DNA from: Paragonimus westermani
Lineage: Eukaryota; Platyhelminthes; Trematoda; Plagiorchiida; Troglotrematidae
Length of the DNA stretch: 64,000 nucleotides
Assembly: GCA_008508345.1 (NCBI GenBank)
Contig: QNGE01003058.1
Location: forward strand, 23,091-87,090
Direction: 5' to 3'
Shown here: positions 1-10,995 of the stretch, one piece after another
How the letters are laid out: each line of letters begins with the position of its first letter
Position numbering within the stretch: the first letter of the stretch is position 1
Translations under genes and position numbers: made by a program
Notes under the pieces: generated by a model
What the model was told of the DNA's origin: nothing
The model's input: only the letters and a program-made list of their open reading frames with translations
The model's database searches: none

Positions 1-1954
1 TCGAGATAATCGCGTGATAAATACGGCAGAGATACGGGATGGATCGTTGGAGGACAGAATGACATATGATGGCTTTCGCTACACGACGGAACTGATACAT
101 GGTGTCTAGAGCGACTGGAGTATCATCAGAAGAGTATGGTGTGCAAATGAGTGTTTCCGTTTCTTGTCGTGCTCAGACGCTTAAGTAGTGTGTTGGTTTC
201 CCTAATAAAGAAACCCTTGTGTCATCCGCCTTTTCGATCCACAACAGTAGTACCACACAAGGCAGTACTGAACTTATGAATTACACACCGTATATGTGTC
301 CAGAGTGTCTAAATGTCGTCCGGTGGATGGAGTCCTAGACTAGAGGTGGGCGCGCTTTGGCAAATGTGGAGGGCTCGTGTTTATATGAGATTGGGTAGGT
401 TAATTTGGGCTTGACGGCTATGGTCTCACACGAAGACCTAAAGCGAAGTTGGCACATAACAATGTATGATCAAAAGCCACGCAAGTGCTCCAATTTGATT
501 TGCAATCGTGGAACTGTTGTAACCCTTGACTCAGTACGCTGTTTCGTCCACGGTATAATATGACGATTGATAGGAAATCGGGTTCTGCTCGTTGATATAA
601 TTACCACGGCAAATCTTGGTCCCGAAAATACGCGGGGATCCTCGTAAATTGCGTCCAAGACAAACCAAAAGACGGGTGCAAAAAAGCAACTTTGTTCGGC
701 TCCGAAAATGTATGCGACAAGGGGAAAATTGCATGGTATTTATAGGGTGCATAGTGACCTACCAACATTCTCGAACCAGAAAACCGAAGGACAGACATCA
801 AAAACAGTAGTTAAGGTCACTAAGCCACCAATGAGCGTAGCGGAATAAAGGCCAGACAGATAAAAATCTGGTGGAGGTCACCTCTCGAATGTTCACGACA
901 TTTCCGCTTATTATGATTGGGTAGGATCGTCTTCTTGAGGAAGGAGGTGGTTTTGGACGGGAAAAATGGGTTTCTCTAACAGAACCAGCCACGCTACCGA
1001 CGGTTGACGCCAAGTTGTCAAGTCCGTGTCAATGATTCACTCGATGATAGGAGTTACCAGTTGGTACTTACCATAAACTGATCGCTATCGGCCCAGAGTT
1101 GTCGGGTCGATGAGTTCCGTAAGAGTACGAGGCTCCTAAATGACGCTCGTCAGTGCATAGCCAGTCTACTTGTGTGTTCAAGTCTTTAGCCAGTACAACA
1201 GTGTTCATTCAGAAGGTTGGAGGGCTAGTGATAAAGTCATGTTTGACCATTTCTGTACTACAGTCTGCGGAAATGTATGCGGCACTAACCAACAGACGGC
1301 CTTTGTGATGAATACCACTCGATGCTCTAACCGTTCTTCCGTCTGGGTGATCTGCATGTACAGTGTCAATAGGGAGCGGCTGAATACCCGCAATCACGTG
1401 TTTATATGGGATTTGCGCTATCAAAGAAACATCATAAGCTCTAATGTACGGTTTCATTTTTTCTCACGTTTCACCACTAAATTTGGTACAGGTAAAAAAC
1501 CATAGACTATAACAGATACAATTTAAGGAGCAGTCGTTCCATACTGCACGTTTGAATTCCGATAATTGTTGCCTATAAATGAATACCAGATATCGGCACT
1601 TCGGTGCTGTATAGATAAAGTCGAACACAATCCCAAGTAGCAGCTTCCAGAACGTAGATACCGTAAAACGCAGTAGAAAACAGCAAACGCAAACGTACTG
1701 AATCAGAATTGTGTAATAGTGTGGGTTTTTGACACCGTTTTAGCTTTCGCAAATCGTCTGCGTGACTTAATAGGCCTTTGACTCATGCTTGTTTGTGTTT
1801 TCTCATACAGGACTGTTACTGGAACCCTTGTTTCAGAAGAATTCTGTTTTCCGATGGCACCACGTCGCCCTGAAGTTGGTCCATGAATGACACAGACAAT
1901 CTGAGTACAAACGGCCAGCTTGCATGTTACAGATACCACTTGTTTGTGTGTATG
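1..1954. other. No recognised gene
   Basis: Only short overlapping open frames on both strands, none with a recognisable motif or a codon pattern that stands out. No tRNA, simple repeat or LINE motif was seen. Probably old repeat or intergenic DNA upstream of the gypsy element. Confidence 0.5.
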
Positions 1955-2156
1955 TGTGTGTACACAATTTACGAGGCCAGAACTGTCCCCTCGTATCTTA
2001 TTAGCTAACGCTCCCGGGATACCTCGCGAGTATGACTGGTTTAATTCTAACTCGTCTATTGATATTATGTCCTTTGTGTACTCTTACTGGACAGATTGCA
2101 TACACACGAGTTTACGCTCATTACCCTTGCCTTGCATTCTGATTTACCTTACAACA
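1955..2156 (+). repeat. 5' LTR of the gypsy element
   Basis: It is alignable by eye over its length to 6615-6819: the shared landmarks are tgtgtgtacac, aggccagaact, the run ending gattg/c..tata, tttacgctcattacc and the end tacaaca. It starts TG and ends CA. About 202 bases is short for an LTR. Two bases later, TGGCGTCGCCC begins; with its leading TGG it is a candidate primer-binding site for a tRNA 3' CCA end. Confidence 0.82.
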
Positions 2157-2208
2157 TATGGCGTCGCCCGCAACGTTCACTTTGATGCATACACCTGCAA
2201 CATTTTGA

Positions 2209-2950
2209 GTGGATCCAACAGTATTTCCAACGCCGGATTTGTGGATCACGTGGGAATCGACATTTGCGGATTACTTTGATTTGCTCTATGTGTTAAATAC
2301 ATCGCTAGACTTGACAGAGTCAACCAAACTAAAACTTCTCGGCAATCATTTGGGAACTGAAGGGCAGAGACAGTTTGACATTTATGCCCTGTGCCATAAA
2401 ACCATCTTAAAGGAGGCTTTAAACACTATTGACAAAATACTTGGGGCCGTTACCAATGTATACGCCTCCAGGTTTACCTTTTTCCGCAACAGTCAGCAAA
2501 CTGGAGAACCACTGGAAGGACTCATTTCTCGACTCATGAGAACCATCCGACCGTATAAGTACTCTAAAAAACCTACCAAGAAGCTTGAAGATTGCATGCT
2601 CATACAACAGTTCATATTTGGGGGTACGAAATGAAAAAAATCGTTAATCCCTTTTGACGGAGGACGCATCCAAATTATCTTAGGAGAAGGCCTGTGAAAG
2701 TGTCCGCATTAAAGAATAAATTCGATCAAAATGTGAACTGCTCGCGTAGTCGCCACAGTCGGTTTCAGTGAACAAAATTTGAAGCCGTCAGCTGCCTTCC
2801 AACCTCTCGGAAAATGTTCTTGGAGTGGACCAACAGCACATCAAGCGAATAATCTGGAATGCCCAACAAGAACTGCTAGTTGTTCGAGTTGTTCTAAGAT
2901 TGGTTGCTTTGCAAAAGTCTACCATAAGCGCTCGGTACACGCACTAGAGG
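2209..2950 (+). pseudogene. gypsy gag remnant with zinc knuckles
   Basis: The 141-codon frame at 2209-2634 (WITWESTFADYFDLL..., LKLLGNHLGTEGQRQFD) resembles gag of fluke gypsy elements. After a frame break, 2779-2940 encodes two damaged zinc knuckles: CSWSGPTAHQANNLEC, in which the second Cys of CxxC is Ser, and CSSCSKIGCFAKVYH, where the usual His and final Cys are Cys and Tyr. The products would be nucleocapsid-like and are not expected to be functional. Confidence 0.78.
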
Positions 2951-3264
2951 GGGTGCTGTTACTGTTCCAGAAGAACTTTCTACCGCTCAAACAATTTGTC
3001 TTACATTCTGACGAATGTATTGCTATTTTCAAGTCTGCTAAAGAACCACGTTTAGCACGTTCGGATGTTCGAACAATTTATTTTCTATCTGCGGCCTCAA
3101 GACTACTTCTTGAAATGGAACTAGATTCTGCATCTCCAATAATTATAATCTCCTATTCATTTTATGAGCGTTATTTCAAATATTTACCCGTGCACCCAAC
3201 GGTTTATAAGTCTGACAGCTACTCCAATACACCAATAGAAATGAAGGGAGTTATATTACTCTAA
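2951..3264 (+). pseudogene. gypsy protease remnant
   Basis: It continues the frame at 2779-3264. The segment LEMELDSASPIIIIS occupies the position of the retroviral-type aspartic protease site (usually VDTGSSxxxIS), but the Asp-Thr-Gly triad reads Asp-Ser-Ala, so activity is not expected. Confidence 0.65.
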
Positions 3265-3339
3265 CTGTGTGTTGAGTTTTCTCCACATGCTTCTGTGACT
3301 GTGTATATGTGCAACACTGACAAAAAAAAACATTTTTAG

Positions 3340-4520
3340 GTCGTAACCCAATGGTTGATGTGAACCTAGTACCCTCCATTGAACGTATGACAATAGCTTC
3401 TGTTGAAGTGCCATTATTACATCACAAATATCCATAATAAATTGCTGATTCAATTGGCCGTGCAGCCAAAGTGCCCTATCAAATTCGTTTAAAGTCGGAT
3501 GCAAAACCGTCTTTCATATCACAGCCGTGACCGATACTCCTTGCAAAGCCGAAAACAGTTTCTGCTGCTATCAGTCTGATGCTTCAAAATGACATAATTG
3601 AGCCACTAACATGTTCAGCTTGGATACATCCATTAATTGCGGTTTTCAAAAAAGACGGTTGCGTTCGATTGTGTCCAGATATTCGAGCAGTTAAAGAACA
3701 AATTGTGTTTGAAAAATTCATTTAGCCTAATCAGGATGAACTGTTAATTAAACTTGTCGGATCAAAATTATTCTCAAAATTGGTCATCAAATGTGCTTTC
3801 TTTCACATGCCAATTACGGCCGATTCCGGCTTTCTCACTGCTTTTCTCACCACAGAACGTCTATTCCAATACGAAGTTCTACCAATGAATTTAGGTTCGG
3901 CTCCATCAGCTTGGCAAATAATCATTATTCAGTCTTTATCTTCATGCCGGGGTTCTATTGTATACATGGATGATACGTGTTTTCGGCAAATCTGAAAAAG
4001 AACATGATTCTACTTTTCATTCTGTACTAAATTGTCTCAATCACTTGAACTTGCGTTCGAACATGAACAAGTGTATATTCTGTGTAACGGAACTATCATT
4101 CTCTGGCCATATGATATTCGATGAAGGAGTCCGTCTCAAAGTGGATAATACTGAGGCTATTGCAAATGCTCCAGAACCTATGAATCTACTTCAACTCAAA
4201 CGTTACCGCGGACTCTGCTCATACTATTTAAGCCATCTTCCGAAGTTTGCCACCGTGGTCGAGCCGCTTCGATTACCAACACGATCCAATATTCCCTTCT
4301 GGTGGTCCGACACCCAGAGCGAAGCCTTTTCACGCGTGAAGCAGATGACTGTTTCCGTTACTCTTGTCAGTATATTCGACGAATCTTGTAGTACGTTCGT
4401 TTCAACAGATGCCTCCGATGATAGTCTAGGAGCCGTTCTTTCTCACATTCAACAAGGACAGAATAAGATGATCGCATACACATCACGAACACCTTCTGGT
4501 ACGGAACGTAAATAGTCAGC
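3340..4520 (+). pseudogene. gypsy reverse transcriptase and start of RNase H, broken
   Basis: In successive frames: a segment with DIIEPLTCSAWIHPL and KKDGCVRLCPDIRAV (RT fingers), then MPITADSGFLTAF and YEVLPMNLGSAPSAWQ, then YMDD near 3961-3974, whose Asp pair is the RT catalytic motif. The frame shifts right after it and continues at 3958-4515 with the thumb and connection and the beginning of RNase H (FVSTDASDDSLGAVLS). A stop at 4513 follows. It is a polyprotein of the Ty3/gypsy type. Confidence 0.88.
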
Positions 4521-4962
4521 CAGTGAAAAAGAAGCTTAAGCCTGTGTCTATGCCTGTGAGAAGTGACATATGTACCTTTTTGGTGGACGCTTCATTCTGA
4601 GAACTGATCATGCAGCATTGACGACACTTCCTAGTCAACGAAATAAAAGCCATAAACCATTACGGATCAGTCGGTGGTATGTCAGGCCACTCAATTACGA
4701 CTTTGAAATTAACCATAGACATGGTTCAGCAAGTCAAGTAGCTGATGCACTTTCCTGCCTACCTTTGCCCATACCAATTGATACAGACGATATGAACGAA
4801 TTCGAAATAGTGACTGCCATTGATGACTTGGAAACTCATTCGGTAACCAGAGAGCGATTGCGGCATCGTACGCAAATGGACGATGAAATACAACTGAAAC
4901 AATACATTTCTACCGGATGGCCTAGTGTCAAAAATATCACTGACGAAATAAAATGCTACTGA
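4521..4962 (+). pseudogene. gypsy RNase H, C-terminal part
   Basis: The frame 4570-4962 holds GGRFILRTDHAAL and NYDFEINHRHGSASQVADALSCLP, the classic end of gypsy RNase H (FxxxTDH and HxxGxxNxxADALSR). The link to the preceding part contains a stop. Confidence 0.87.
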
Positions 4963-4965
4963 ACC

Positions 4966-5800
4966 TTGCGAGAGGAGCTTTCTGTAATAGACGGCTGCAT
5001 CATGCGTGGATCACGGCCGTTTCCACCATCAGGTTTAAAATGTGAGACAATACCGTGGGTTCTTGAAGGACATACTAGAATCACGCGGACTCCTTGTCGT
5101 GCTAGTGAATGGTATTGGTGGCCACGAATTCTTTCGTCAATCGAGACTCTTGTCAATGATTGCGTCCCTTGTCAAAATGCTGATAAATCAACCAAACCTA
5201 TAGTTGCCTCTGTGCAGCCAGTGGAATATCCTATGTGCCCGTGAGCAAAATTGGCTATAGACATTATGGGTCCTTTCACAACAGCTTCTTGGAATAAACG
5301 TAGCGTACTGGTCGCCATTGCTACTACAGTAAATGGTCTGAGGCACATTTATGGAGATGTCACGTCATTCATTGGATGAAACACCTTACTGCCCGCTTCC
5401 GAGTTCCTGGTGAGACTGCCACCGATAAAGGATCGCAGTCTGTTAGTTATCAGTTTGAATAATTCTTACGTCGGCAGGGAGTAAAACATCCGCGCACTGT
5501 TTCTTACAATCTCTCAAGTAATGATATGGTTGAACGTTTGAATCGTTCTTTGAAGGAGTGCATACGGGCATCACATTTACAAGGAAAGACGTGGGAGGAT
5601 TCTGTGCTTCAAGCATCATTCACTTATCGCACCAGCCACCATAAAGCGACCGGAAAACGCCGGCTGAACTTATGTTCAGGAGAGCTCTACGTACGAAACT
5701 TACCGCAGCTCACCAACCTGCGAATAAAGACAAATATACCGAGCTGCTTCGGGGGGAGACCTAACACAAGACCTATTCAAAGTCAGCAATAACTCTGGCA
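4966..5800 (+). pseudogene. gypsy integrase, broken
   Basis: Pieces include the Cys pair of the HHCC zinc-binding domain (VNDCVPCQN, near 5150-5180), the core beginning (LAIDIMGPFTT, near 5250-5275), TDKGSQSVSYQFE with the expected second Asp (near 5420-5460), and DMVERLNRSLKECIRAS (5526 on), which contains the catalytic Glu region. Stops and frame changes separate them. Confidence 0.85.
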
Positions 5801-6614
5801 CCCGAAACATTTGTCCGCTTGAAGAATCAGTCACACAACAAAGGGCAGACAAGCTTTTCATCCTCGATCTCCATGAAGCGTACCCTCGAACCCGGTATAT
5901 ACGAGCTGGATAACAACAAGAAAGTCAACCAACGCCAGTTTTTTAATGGACGATTAACCCGAGGAATCACTTTACCCTCACGTACAGAGCAACCTGTTGT
6001 AAACCCCTCAAATCCTCGTCGCTCATCACGGGCTCCGAAATCGGTCCACCGTCTTATCTACCCCAAATTCGAAGCTGACAAAGAGATTGATATTGTGTGT
6101 GTGCATCGGCCAACATCGTGGTCATTGACAATTAATCCGCTCTTCTTTTCAGAAACTTGAGTGTCTGTGGTCTTCTACCCATTCTTTTTTCCGGCTTTGT
6201 TGATGTAATGTATGATGAATGGTCTGCCTGGCTTTTCATAGTCCAATGAGAACTTTGCTTTTCATCCTTATCTTCTCTGGGATGCACTAACCTGCACTCC
6301 TATACTGCAACGCTTCTTGTATTACACTTCAAAAATCCTTCTTCCTAGTTTAGGTCTCGTCATTACAGCCTCTCTCTGTTTAGTTTCCTTTCCTTATTAG
6401 CCAGTCAACTCGCTAACCAGCATTGGCCGGCTGGACAGAAAGGCCCCACTGGTACAATTCCCAGTCTTATTCCTTCAGTTTTACACTGGATATGTGGTGT
6501 GTTGGTGGAACTGCATGTGGTGCAGCTCAAGCCAATTGCAGTGATGGGTAAACGCAGGCGTCCTTTGGCTTCGGTCACTGTGACAGGCTAATCCGAATCG
6601 GATGCCGCCAACCG
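5801..6614 (+). pseudogene. gypsy pol C-terminal tail and 3' untranslated region
   Basis: The frame 5819-6160 ends with PSNPRRSSRAPKSVHRLIYP, resembling the basic tail at the end of many gypsy polyproteins. About 450 bases without coding follow up to the 3' LTR. Part of this UTR (about 6400-6614) recurs at 45580-45785. No clean polypurine tract is visible directly before the LTR. Confidence 0.65.
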
Positions 6615-6819
6615 TGTGTGTACACTCTTTAAAAGGCCAGAACTTTCACATCGTATCTGATTGGCTACTAACGCTCGCGCGATACAACGCGAATGTGATC
6701 AGTTTAATTCCAACTCGTTTACTGATTCAATGTTCTTTGTGCACGTTCACTGGGCAGATTGTATATATGCTGGTTTACGCTCATTACCTCTGCCTTGCGT
6801 TCTAATTTACGATACAACA
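6615..6819 (+). repeat. 3' LTR of the gypsy element
   Basis: Divergent copy of 1955-2156, starting tgtgtgtacac and ending tacaaca. The numerous differences from the 5' LTR point to an old insertion. Confidence 0.82.
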
Positions 6820-9800
6820 CTACTCGATATCGGTTGGAAACAAAATCACTTTATGTGAAACATTTTGTAAGAAACTCATATGCGCATCACTGCAAGAACT
6901 TTTCATTGTGCGAATATATAGGTATGTTTGTGGTGGTGACATTTTTACGTGGTTTCCGTTGCGAACAAGATAACTTCATTAGCCAAACGATGTGGGAAGA
7001 TCGCATCAACCGGCAGAAGCAAATCTCCCATCCACTTATATTCAAAAGAACCAGCTGACTACGACAGTTACATTCACGATTCAAAGTTGGCGATTAAATA
7101 AATCCTAGCCCACTCTAAGAATGGTCTGCACCGATACCGATCACTTTTGAATGAACAACCGAAACAGTAACCGAACATCCTCTGTGGCACTATAAAAGGA
7201 GATTGTCAAGGCCAACCTTCACCCCCCAAGACAATGAATATTCACTATCCTGATGGACTCAATGTAGTATTGGTGTCCAATCCAAGTAACTTAAATCTAT
7301 ACTGAGGGACGATTGCAATCCCAGCGAACGGCGTAATCCCCGGTGGTTATATAACAAAAGCCTGTGGACAATTCTGCTCAAATAGGTTAAGCTATCTACG
7401 TATAAATATGATAAACACTCTCTATGACTGACCACCGGATATCTTCCAAAATCACAAACGATAAAGGTGTGCGACTGAACCATGTGACTTTGTAAACCAT
7501 GTACAGTTACTAACCGGGTGTGGAGCGGGAACTCCGAAGTATATAGAATTAGCATCTATTCATACTACACAATGAGCACTACAAACATTTTAAGTGAACA
7601 TCAAGGGAAAAGTCTAGCCCGAGAAATTGAATAACCCGACACAAAATTTGTTTTAAGTGGTATAAGTAAATGTCAGAGGATTTTGTGGGCCTACACCATA
7701 ATAATATTACGGAACCTAATCCACTGGGGAGCTGGGTGCGATTCGAGCCTGATGATCACCGATGTACAAAACAGTGCTGGTCGATCTGTGCCGTGCTTAC
7801 GGTTATTTCCCCAAACATAATACCCCGTCTGCAATTTACGTTCGATTTGATTTCAGAGCTGAGATTCAAATCATTGTAGTATGGCATCACTGTGAAACAC
7901 CTAAGCTTTTCTGCTATAAACTGTACTCATAGTCAGTACTGCTCCAGATGCTGGTAACGCTGACAGTAGTACACGTAATGACCGAACAATAGGTTATTGT
8001 TAACCGACGAGGAAAATAGCAAACTGATGGCAGTTTGGACAGTAGCGTTGTTATCAATCCTACCGATATGAACACGCCATTAACAGCTGATTACCACGAC
8101 GATAAACAAAGTCACCAGCCTGCTTTGCAAATGATCAAGTTGTCTCCACCCGATAGCCCACGATTCTTTTCAACCATCTACAGCATTAAACAGCACTCAC
8201 TGCACCAGAAGTTTGTTCGAAAAAACGGCGCGCGCTGCGTATTCTTTTTGCCCTGGTTACAGATAGTGAGACTGGAACTTGCACAAATACACGCTGGCGA
8301 ACCACGGTATTGCTCAAATTCTGTCACACGGACTCCGATTAGGTGCCACAGGCAATATTTTGTAGATACCAAAAGCTCATGAGCATCCTCCTGGAGAATT
8401 CACCAGACCATCAATCTATAGAAAAGGACTGAATCCATACGTATACTGTAGACCCCTTTTTTATTCGACAGCCTGAATGACAACTTTGTAAACGGATCAC
8501 ACGTTTTCGCACACCTTCTGCCTTTTATTACCTGAACATGACAAAAATTACCCGTTGAAAGCAGCTAGGTCAACACGTATACTAACCGCACAATTAGTAC
8601 TGCGATGATGTCAATTGAGTTTCGAAGTAACAGTCCAGCTGGAAATTAATGAACTAAAGTATCTTCAGAAAAGCATTACTTAGCAAAACGTGAACTTAGT
8701 TGCTGGGCGGAAACACGGAGTAACCTACCTTGGAGTAATGGTAAGTGAATCAGTAAAATGTCGTCAGAAAAAGCATCGCAGTGATTTGATCATTCGACTG
8801 TTTCACAGCAACGGTGGTAAAAACGTGGGTGGCAGTTTCTATCTCACATTGCAATGGTGTATACATTCGTGATGCCGACTATGTACCGCTGCTCTCTCTC
8901 GCACGACGATCAGAAGTTCGCACACTGTGAGGTGTTGATAATATAACGGCTAGATGGAGTGAGTTGGGTACGTCTTGCAACAGACCAACGCTTCCTCTAC
9001 AAACGTACAGCCAGGATTCAACACCTAGTCAGCACCAAAACACACAGTCACCAGATGTATTAAGCACAACTGTTTGCAAGGAACCTGACCAGATTCCACT
9101 GTTGCGGCTTAAGGTTATCAGGGTAATAGTCGAACGCTCACAGGTTCAGCCGTTAAATCATTCACAATCCGTCGGAGTTTTCCGCGACACATGACGTTTG
9201 CCACCTGAATCACTGACGACCTGCATCCTAAAATCATACTTGAAGCAACATTTCACGCCGTGACTTCCGGTCAGGACGGCTACCGGAAGGTTAGTTTGTT
9301 GTCAAGTGAGATCAATGGAGCGCACGATTGATAGGAATCAGCAGCTAGCAGTAGAGGATTTGGTCGATGCGACACACATTTGAATAGCACTGTCACATCT
9401 GAATGCAGCGTGCACATACAAGCGGACTCTTCAGGCAACCCAGCCAAACGGAAGCGCTAGACCTCTTCATCTCAAGATATTCCAATATCATTTTTGCGTG
9501 TCATGTTATCACTAGTGCACTGACAGACAGATCACTGAATTGCAGGACGTTGAGATTTAGAGTACACGGTTGACTACGTGTGTTGTGTTCACCTTATGCG
9601 ATCCTTGCTCTGTATGCTCAGACGACGTGATATGGGTCACTGTCTCCACCAAACCGGCACCTGGGAGAAGGCGAGATAGCTTCGTTACTCCTAATAACAC
9701 TTCGTATAAGTTAGCTAACCACTTTATCTACCTACACACATTATACGTGCGATCGAGTTCTCAACTGGAAAATGTGCGGCAAATTCATAGAAAATTCTTG

Positions 9801-10671
9801 TGACATCTTAACCTGATACAGAAGTTGATATTGGGGGACGCAACAAAAATGTTTCGTCAATGTAAAAAGGAAAGTTGTGGGTTCGAGTTTTTCCTCTCTG
9901 AAATCAGTGGCAGTACACATCCCTGTCACGACTAAGATCAGAACTTCGGTCGACACTTGTATAAAGCATTCGTGTCAACCACTGACCTCAGACACAACGA
10001 CAGTAGGAAACAAGCGTGCTGACGGATCAAAAACAACCAACCGATGAACTTGTTACTATGGTCACGACCACACCGTTCTAAAGGGTAGTTCATCACTCAT
10101 GCACGGAAGCACTTACCGTGTTTCTGACCAACAAACGCATAACGCTCTGTATCACTAAAAACATGTCGAAGTTTGCGGGAAGACATAAACTGTCAACAAA
10201 CATTAATGCTGTCCAAACCAAAGTAACTAAACCCGCCGAATAATCTAAGGGAAAAGGAGCAGACGGTTGAGGCACCATGCTGCGTGTCGATCAAGGACAG
10301 TGACGGAACGTACCAAACTACTCACTCACGTAACAATCATGTGCCTGCACCACGTAATTAATCGGAAGTCAACTAGACCGAATATTTCCAACGCAAAAAA
10401 AAACACTCGAAACGTCCAACACCGACTAGAAAGTGGGATGTGGCTGTAAAATGGCGATGGAGGCGTAGGAAGAGACCAAACGGATAGGTACACAATGGTT
10501 GTTCATAGAAAACTAACAAATGAACGAATAAAATCCATAAAAGAATCGGAAGAGAATAAACGAGTGGGCAATTGAGGAAGCAACAGAAGTGTTAACCTAT
10601 GTACAAACAAAGATGAGTGGAATCATCGATGAGGAAGTTCACTGGGAATACTGGTAAGTAGGTTGTACATG
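6820..10671. other. Downstream flank of PHC, no recognised gene
   Basis: Only short unrelated open frames. The longest, 8035-8382 on the plus strand (115 codons, MDSSVVINPTDMNTPL...), has no motif I recognise and no splice support. The PHC 3' UTR must start at 10671 and run towards lower coordinates, but I could not place its end. Confidence 0.45.
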
Positions 10672-10995
10672 TCAGTTGACGTGTCGAATAGATTCGAGCC
10701 GAGCAGCCAATTTTAATGCCGGTCCGATTTTCATACCGATCGGAGGTTGGATGAATTGGTCTTTGGCTAACAACAGTAGTGCTTCTCCATCGATTTCGTT
10801 GGTCAGAAAGGCTGACGCGTAAGCACCACACCCTGGGGTGCCCTGTACGAAAGTAACCACGTCGTCCGGTGTCCAATGTCGAACGGGCCCTGGAGGCGGA
10901 GGGGCTGGCTGTTGTGGGGCAACCGCATACGGTGGTGGGAACGGTGGGAACGAGCGGAAACTGACAGGCAAGGGATGGATTACATCCGGTATGAC
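10672..10995 (-). CDS. PHC: PHC exon 12: Pro-rich linker and C-terminal SAM domain
   Basis: The acceptor tttcgtcgaacag ends at 10996; the exon starts in phase 0 and ends at TGA (10674-10672). It encodes residues 1350-1456: a Pro-rich stretch (PPFPPPYAVAP, PAPPPPGP) followed by a SAM domain starting near W1390. Matches to the family are W-x-x-DDV-x-x-FV at helix 1, PGC, then EIDGEALLLL and GMKIGPALKLAARL in helices 3-5, as in PHC and Ph. The SAM domain of this family forms head-to-tail helical polymers and binds Scm. The protein ends 3-4 residues after the domain, typical of PHC. No AATAAA is visible within 600 bases downstream. Confidence 0.95.
   Translation of the reverse strand, partial: VIPDVIHPLPVSFRSFPPFPPPYAVAPQQPAPPPPGPVRHWTPDDVVTFVQGTPGCGAYASAFLTNEIDGEALLLLAKDQFIQPPIGMKIGPALKLAARLESIRHVN

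Larger units (their letters stand above)
1955..6819 (+). mobile_element. Degenerate Ty3/gypsy LTR retrotransposon
   Basis: Two related LTRs (1955-2156 and 6615-6819), both beginning TG and ending CA, flank gag and pol remains in the order gag, zinc knuckles, protease, reverse transcriptase, RNase H, integrase, tail. The order RT-RNase H-integrase marks it as Ty3/gypsy. The element is about 4.9 kb but broken by many stops and frameshifts, and several catalytic residues are changed, so it is dead. No env-like frame and no clear target-site duplication were seen. It lies outside the PHC gene. Confidence 0.9.

Noticed and set aside
8035..8382. 115-codon plus-strand frame downstream of PHC
   Set aside because: No homology recognised, and its length is compatible with chance.
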